DNA from: Entonaema liquescens
Lineage: Eukaryota > Ascomycota > Sordariomycetes > Xylariales > Xylariaceae
NCBI GenBank assembly: GCA_902805475.1
Contig: CADCSX010000006.1
Coordinates: 558,001 to 622,000, forward strand
Direction of reading: 5' to 3'
DNA length: 64,000 nt
Position 1 is the first letter of the stretch, and each line of letters begins with the position of its first letter. Under the pieces are notes generated by a model. The model saw only the letters and a list, made by a program, of their open reading frames with translations. It had not been told where the DNA came from and searched no databases. A program made the position numbers and the translations under genes. Shown here one piece after another: positions 59,001 through 64,000 of the stretch.

Positions 59001-60122
59001 CAAGAAGACACGCAGCCCCTTTATATTCCATGAGAGGATGGAATTCAAAATCCCAGGCAACTCATGCTGATCTATGCATTCGTCAAGAGCATCTATCACG
59101 AGGACGATTTCTTCTAACTGCTCCGCAATGCCACGTAAAATCCCCATTAGGTCCTCAATTGACGGTTGAGAGATCCCATCTCTGTAGACATGTACCTGTG
59201 GGCGTCGGACGTACGTATAGTTGAAATGTGTCTTCGCACACTCCGCTAAGGCCTCTGGCGCTTGTCCATTCCAAGACGACAGTTGGGATATAAGAGAACG
59301 AAGCATTGGCTCTATTCTGGACAGGTCGCCACTACTGAAATCATAGTAGTAATACGCGAGCGCTAGATTCCGTTTCTGTGAAGAGCTTTGGTGCCAGATA
59401 TGATCAATAACCGCAGAGCTAAGAACGCTTTTACCGCAGCCCGGTTTGCCAACAAGCCAGAGAGATGAACTGCTAGATTCATACCATCTTCCAAAGGTTT
59501 CGTCTTCCAATAGCCAAGATCCTGTTCCTCCTGTTCGCTTCCTTCGGATTTCGTTATGTTTTAGCGAAGAGTCTGGAGCATTGAGCCATCCAAGTATAAC
59601 TTGAAGTTGTTTCTCCTTTGATAGTTGTGGGAAACCTCTGGTGTTGCGTATGTTGTGATGAAGTTCTTCTTGGTCCTCCTGGATCTCTATGATGGATATA
59701 GCCGAATCCACATCAATCACGAACTCCAGAGTAGTCTTAATGCGATGAAGACTTTCCACATGTTTCGCTAATTCACGCTCCGGTAATGGCCACACTAACA
59801 CACGACCCGATTGCAATTTTCTGTTGATGGATGCACTTAGTGCTTCTCTTACTCTCCTGAGCACTTCTTCAAATCCTTTAAGTAAATATTCCTTCTCAAG
59901 AGTGCCATTCATCGAAAGAAGGTAATGTTCATTGCTATTTCCTTCAACCAGACAGAGGAGCTTATCGGACGCAGGACGCAGCGATTCGGCTTCCTGCTGC
60001 AACATAGCAATGTATCTTGCTTCTTGAACAAGTCGTCGGTAATCATGACAAAAGGATATAATCTCCTTACTCGCCTGCGCAATAGCGCTCAGGCTTGTTG
60101 TGACAGCTAAAGAATCTATCAT
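56013..60122 (-). pseudogene. STAND receptor-like gene: N-terminal helical domain, NACHT, ankyrin repeats; three 1-bp deletions
   Basis: Fungal NOD-like receptor architecture. The ATG at 60122 opens a helical N-terminal domain of about 190 residues as in many fungal NLRs. The NACHT ATPase follows with Walker A GKPGCGKSVLSS (about residues 225-236) and Walker B VLVIDALDEC (about 340). After the winged-helix region (LRLAHPTVREYLLS) about a dozen ankyrin repeats follow, such as GHAEIVALLLEHGADPN and NGRTPLHWAVD. The frame breaks at about 58000 (GGGG run), 56858 and 56738, each by one missing base, and the stop is at 56013. No nonsense codon exists between the breaks, and the repeats align well in the shifted frames. 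A translated copy would be a NACHT protein truncated at the first ankyrin repeat. Confidence 0.82.
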
Positions 60123-61127
60123 GGCGTTGACTTTAAAATTAGATAATAAGAGTGTTCTTAACGTAGGCTCTCGCGACTAGAAGATACTTGTAGGCAGTAA
60201 GTCCTTTGGAATTGCTCCGCCTGGATTAGGTAACCGCTGGCCCCTGAAATATGTCTCCCTACCTGTATTGTACCTAGCTGTAGTTAATTGCATATATTAG
60301 CATCTACGTATAGCGCATCCATATATATGCATATATGAGATGGGTCTTAAAATCCGAAAATTCCGTCTCTTCTTTGAAATATATGTTGTTCGTATCTCAT
60401 CTCCAAAACCTTACTTGGCTCGTGCGATCCCGGTAATCAAGCCTGTCAGATGGGTTGTATCTTGAAATAAGAAATCGATTACTTTGCGATGGTCCGATAA
60501 AATATTGTTACAAACGGGGTGTCTAGACGAATAAGAAAGGTAGATCCAACTATGATACGTGAAAGCCATATGTTGATACACGCCGTAGAGATTAAAGACG
60601 GGGAGGTAGCTAGCCATACCTATCTCTTAGATGATATAACAAACGAGATAGTCACCTATATACAGAAATTATTAGAAGATTTCTCACGTCTTAGGGGAAT
60701 GCCTGTTCCATCTGAATGCTAGAAAACCCCGAAACTGATCTATCACATACTTATGATAGGCTGTCCGTGGTAGTTCGGCGGAGAAGTAGCTGCTTAACAG
60801 CGTTTGCAAATGAAAACGTACGTGTTGGACAAAAAAAAACCATGCCACCTTATTTGAAGAACAAACGGGGTCGGTGTACAAGACCGGAAGTCAGCTAGGA
60901 GTCCAAATGTGAGATCTTTAATTCTGTCATAATCTGTCGAAATAAGTATTGGACAGGTTGCTCGCAGACATAGCGCGAGGTCTTCTAGCGAGAATATATA
61001 GGTATATATTTACTCCCATTCCTCGCTCGACAACTACGTAACTATCAATCGAGTCATTTTTCAACCTATATACGCTTTCTTTTTGCTCCTCCGTTAATCA
61101 CCTTTATTCTTCACCAATAATTCACTC
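60123..61127. promoter_or_regulatory. Divergent interval between the NACHT-ankyrin and ankyrin-AAA genes
   Basis: About 1 kb between two head-to-head genes. AT-rich with ATATATATGCATATATGAG at about 60322-60340. Short open frames at 60519-60722 and 60716-60898 have no family features. It presumably serves both promoters. Confidence 0.4.
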
Positions 61128-62935
61128 ATGCAAGCAGAGCAAGCCGAGATGAAACTTGGTAGCAGCAATCATCCCTCTACGACAGAGAAGATGTTTGACC
61201 TTCAAGAACTCAAGTTTCGCCATTCCTATTATTCCCCAGATACCGCGCTTTCACGGGAGTGTTATGAGTTTTCTGCTAAGATACTGACCACTTCACTCTT
61301 GCAAAAATGTAGTCTGAGATCCATCAAAGAATATCTTGGACGATTTCCTCGGGAAGAAGTTGGTAGCGCTTTGGATAATTATGTCGAGGGCCCTCGTATC
61401 ATGACCTATGCGGTTGACACTGGGAACGTCGATGTTGTTCTACTGCTCCTCAAGTACAATGGCAACGTCAATTGCACGTACTTTGATGGCGTACCATTGT
61501 TGGCATTTGCCATCATGCGCGCTACAAGTAACGGCCATAACAACTTTGAAATGGTCAGGTTGTTGCTTTCATATGGAGCAAATCCTCTGGAGATACCCAG
61601 GGAATGTGGAAGAACTATGCCAAAACACCCATCGTCACTAAATATGACGGCGAAGAAGTCCCGGAGCCTGAGAAATGGTGTACTGACAAGTACAGGCTTA
61701 CACTAGCGAAGTCACTCGATCTAACAACTCGTTAATATCTCTGGAGGGCTAGCCGTCTTGAAAGGCCTGCGAAGCGCATGCTCCAGATAATTAAACCTCG
61801 CGCCCCTTCTAAAACTCCCTTTCTGGCTTATTGGTCAGGAATTGACTATCAAGCTGATAGGAGAAGCAGTATATACCCATTTGGCGCAAGACACCCAGAA
61901 GCCACTTGTGATGGACTTTGCAGGTCAATCTGGTCATGGGAAGACGGAGCGCGCCAAGCATATGGGCTCTTTATTATCGATTCCGTTCACCAATATCGAC
62001 TGTACTCATCTAAACTCGCAGACTGCACTCTTCGGTAGCACGTTTGGATATGAGGGCAATAAGAATGGGGCGGCTTTAAATAAATTTCTTGTAGAGAACG
62101 AAGGGAAACGATGTGTTGTTATCTTAAACGAGTTTGACAAAACATGCGTCGATGTATGGAACGCGCTATTAAAGGTCATGGACGATGGTATGCATTTCTA
62201 ATGACCCTGATCTCTTTGGCATCTGTTTGAGACTTGCATGCTATCTAGGTGCTTACCGCGACCAGCATGGCGACTTTGATCACGGTGAACTAGATTGTCG
62301 GAGGGTGATCTGGATAATAGCGACAAACTTAGGTGACCACGCTATTTCTCGTTTTCACTCACAATATCTCTCTGGGTTCAACACAGACAAAGATTCGACT
62401 CGTATATCAATTGAGCCCCTCCAAAATAAGCTTGAAGACATTTACAGGGGACACTTCTCGGTTGGTCTATATTACCTTTTGGTTCATCCACGCCCGTGAA
62501 TAAGTATTAGACCATACTAACCATACGTTGAAGGCTGCGGTTACAGGTCGCATCGACGAGATATTGCCTTTCTTCCCCTTCGACGAAGGCGAGCAAGCCG
62601 TCATCGCCCACAAATCTTTCCTTGAGTTGAAAAAGAAACTTGCACGCCCTATTGACGAAGGAACCAGCCGGTTAGTTGGTCATAGTGATGTTGACATGAT
62701 TGATGATGGCAGAGTCTGCAAAGAGATAGCTAGGACATCGTATAATGAAGAGCTCGGAGCGCGTTCTATCCAGAAGCATACTCAAAGGTTAGAGCGTCAA
62801 CTGATCCTCAAATATCCAGACACCGGTGATCTGGTGGGGGATAGAAAGAACGAGAACGAGGTTGAACAATTTGTGGTCCAGTTGGTTCCAACAGCGGAGG
62901 GGGGCCGCGAGGAAGTGTCTGTATCCCGGAAATAA
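61128..62935 (+). pseudogene. Ankyrin-repeat / ClpB-like AAA ATPase gene, frame-broken
   Basis: The N-terminal half (ATG at 61128) has two or three ankyrin units (TYAVDTGNVDVVLLLLKYNG, NNFEMVRLLLSYGANP). One base is missing near 61602; the next frame reads MWKNYAKTPIVTKYDGEE to LTTR and a TAA at 61735-61737 inside the conserved R-YLWRASRLERPAKRM. A second shift is near 61829, after which the AAA module reads Walker A GQSGHGKTERA, DCTHLNSQTALFG, and Walker B CVVILNEFDKT, with Asn where Asp is expected. Introns at 62188-62248 and 62461-62533 keep frame through RRVIWIIATNLGD, TGRIDEILPFFPF and a final stop at 62935. Homologues are fungal-specific and uncharacterised. It is divergent to the NACHT-ankyrin gene. 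Confidence 0.72.
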
Positions 62936-62972
62936 ATGTACTCTTCAAATTTATTAGTGAACTATCCATCAA

Positions 62973-64000
62973 TCATTCCTCTCGTCTCAAGGCCAATCGT
63001 TTCCTAATCCAGTAGAACCCTAGGCCAATTACCCATACAACAATGACCACGAGTGCCAACACTGGTGCGAAGAAGGCACCTCTGATTACCACGAACCCAC
63101 TGACTACAGCGAACACCACCGGGACCAGGATAAACGGCCTGTAAGGCCTCCTCAATTCCGGTTCGCGGAACCTAAGAACAATAGCGCCTAGAACAGTGAG
63201 AAAGAAGAAAGAATACTCGCCGAGTCCATTGAAAGTAAGTAGGGCGCGGAAGTTCCCAAGCAGAATATACAGGGCTGAAAGGACAGTCGAGAGCAAGATG
63301 GCATTGATGGGAGCATCCGACCCCGTACTCGAAGAACTCTGCTCATCCTCCCTCCTAGGTTTCAACCCAATGTAGCCAACGGAAGCGAAGATGCGAGGAA
63401 ACCAGTTCATGTTCGCCGCCGCGACCGCCATGCGACCAGCAACGAACGAATTGCCAAGAAGAGAGCCGGCGACAACTAGGCAGATAAGAACGGCGGCGAG
63501 GATACCAAATCCACGTCCAAGAAGACGAGTAATGGCGGTCTATCCAATGGGTTAGTAATTAGCATCTCATATTAGCGATGTTGTGCTTACCACAGCGACG
63601 CTATCTGTTGTTGAAACCACATCCCACGGAAGTAGGATGTAGTAGGCAGCATTGGCGGTGATGAAGCAGAGTATTATCGTCGGAATGGCGCTATTGATTG
63701 CGAGCGGAAGTTGGCGCGCTGGAGATCGGAGTTCCGCCGAGACGTAAATCGCCTGCGAAGTCAGTTAAGTAACCCATCTTAACCATCTGTGACCGAATAA
63801 GAGCTCACCTTATCCCACCCAGAGTAAGCCCATAATGCACCATATAGTGCCGCAGAATAATGACCAAGGATCTCCCATTCGCCAAGCTGGTTCCAGTCTG
63901 TCTTGCTCCCGTCGGGGTTAAGGACTTCTCGATTGCCAAACCAAGGCTTGTTGAACCAGTCTCGTCCTCCAATATCCCTCTCCGGGTCGGTTGCCTGGAG
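62973..64000 (-). CDS. Amino-acid permease, APC/LAT type (5' end off window)
   Basis: A polytopic plasma-membrane amino-acid transporter of the APC superfamily, similar to fungal LAT-like/methionine permeases. Three exons are visible: beyond 64000 to 63809, 63752-63591 and 63539-62973, with 56- and 51-bp introns. The visible part begins LQATDPERDIGGRDW and covers the segment YGALWAYSGWDKAIYVSAE (the conserved helix 6 region split by intron), VAVTAITRLLGRGFG, AGRMAVAAANMNWFP, and the last four hydrophobic segments, ending in a basic tail WIRKRLALRREE. No lesion in the visible part. The N-terminal half, with the substrate-binding helix 1, lies outside the window. Confidence 0.86.

Noticed and set aside
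9459..61737. RIP (repeat-induced point mutation) as the cause of the nonsense codons
   Set aside because: Most breaks are indels, several stops cannot arise by C-to-T from the expected codon, and the affected genes are not in visibly repeated DNA.
1..64000. CRISPR arrays, operons, bacterial mobile elements
   Set aside because: The DNA is eukaryotic; tandem repeats are short microsatellite-like units without spacers, and genes have spliceosomal introns.

Overview
This window is nuclear DNA of a filamentous ascomycete, most likely a Sordariomycete. The evidence is short 47-120 bp introns with GTRNGY donors and CTRAC/CTAAT branch sites, fungal-type STAND receptors, DUF6536 and F-box-like families, MFS transporters with fungal architecture, and long gene-free AT-rich stretches. 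The genus cannot be named from the sequence alone. The exon models are my own reading of splice sites and family similarity.

Left part (1 to about 33 kb): mostly conserved housekeeping genes. In order: the N-terminal part of a Snu23-type spliceosome factor (leaves the left edge), diphthine synthase DPH5, an F-box-like protein with a leucine-zipper-like start, a broken STAND/TPR gene, coatomer beta' (SEC27), mannitol-1-phosphate 5-dehydrogenase, a 4.8-kb gene-free stretch, a frame-broken gene of unknown function, an MCT-like MFS transporter, glucose-6-phosphate isomerase and the Sch9-type AGC kinase. The fructose-6-phosphate enzymes MtlD and PGI lie about 10 kb apart on the same strand, and both carry 8-bp tandem repeats of nearly the same unit upstream.

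Right part (about 34 to 64 kb): an accessory-looking block. It holds a DHA2-type drug transporter with three 1-bp deletions, a LolT-like PLP enzyme, a CHIP-type U-box ligase (a conserved exception), a HAD / class II terpene cyclase fusion of the drimane-synthase type, a cytochrome P450 remnant, an SDR, a decayed DUF6536 membrane protein, a divergent UNC93-like transporter / TauD-type dioxygenase pair sharing a palindrome-bearing promoter, a kinesin-like pseudogene, a divergent pair made of a NACHT-ankyrin STAND gene and an ankyrin-AAA gene (both frame-broken), and the C-terminal part of an amino-acid permease at the right edge.

The most interesting content is the terpene cyclase next to a P450 remnant and an SDR (a possible relict terpenoid cluster) and the immune-receptor-like genes, which carry frameshifts while neighbouring core genes are clean. 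Most of the frameshifts are single-base deletions, so either recent decay or residual assembly indels must be considered.
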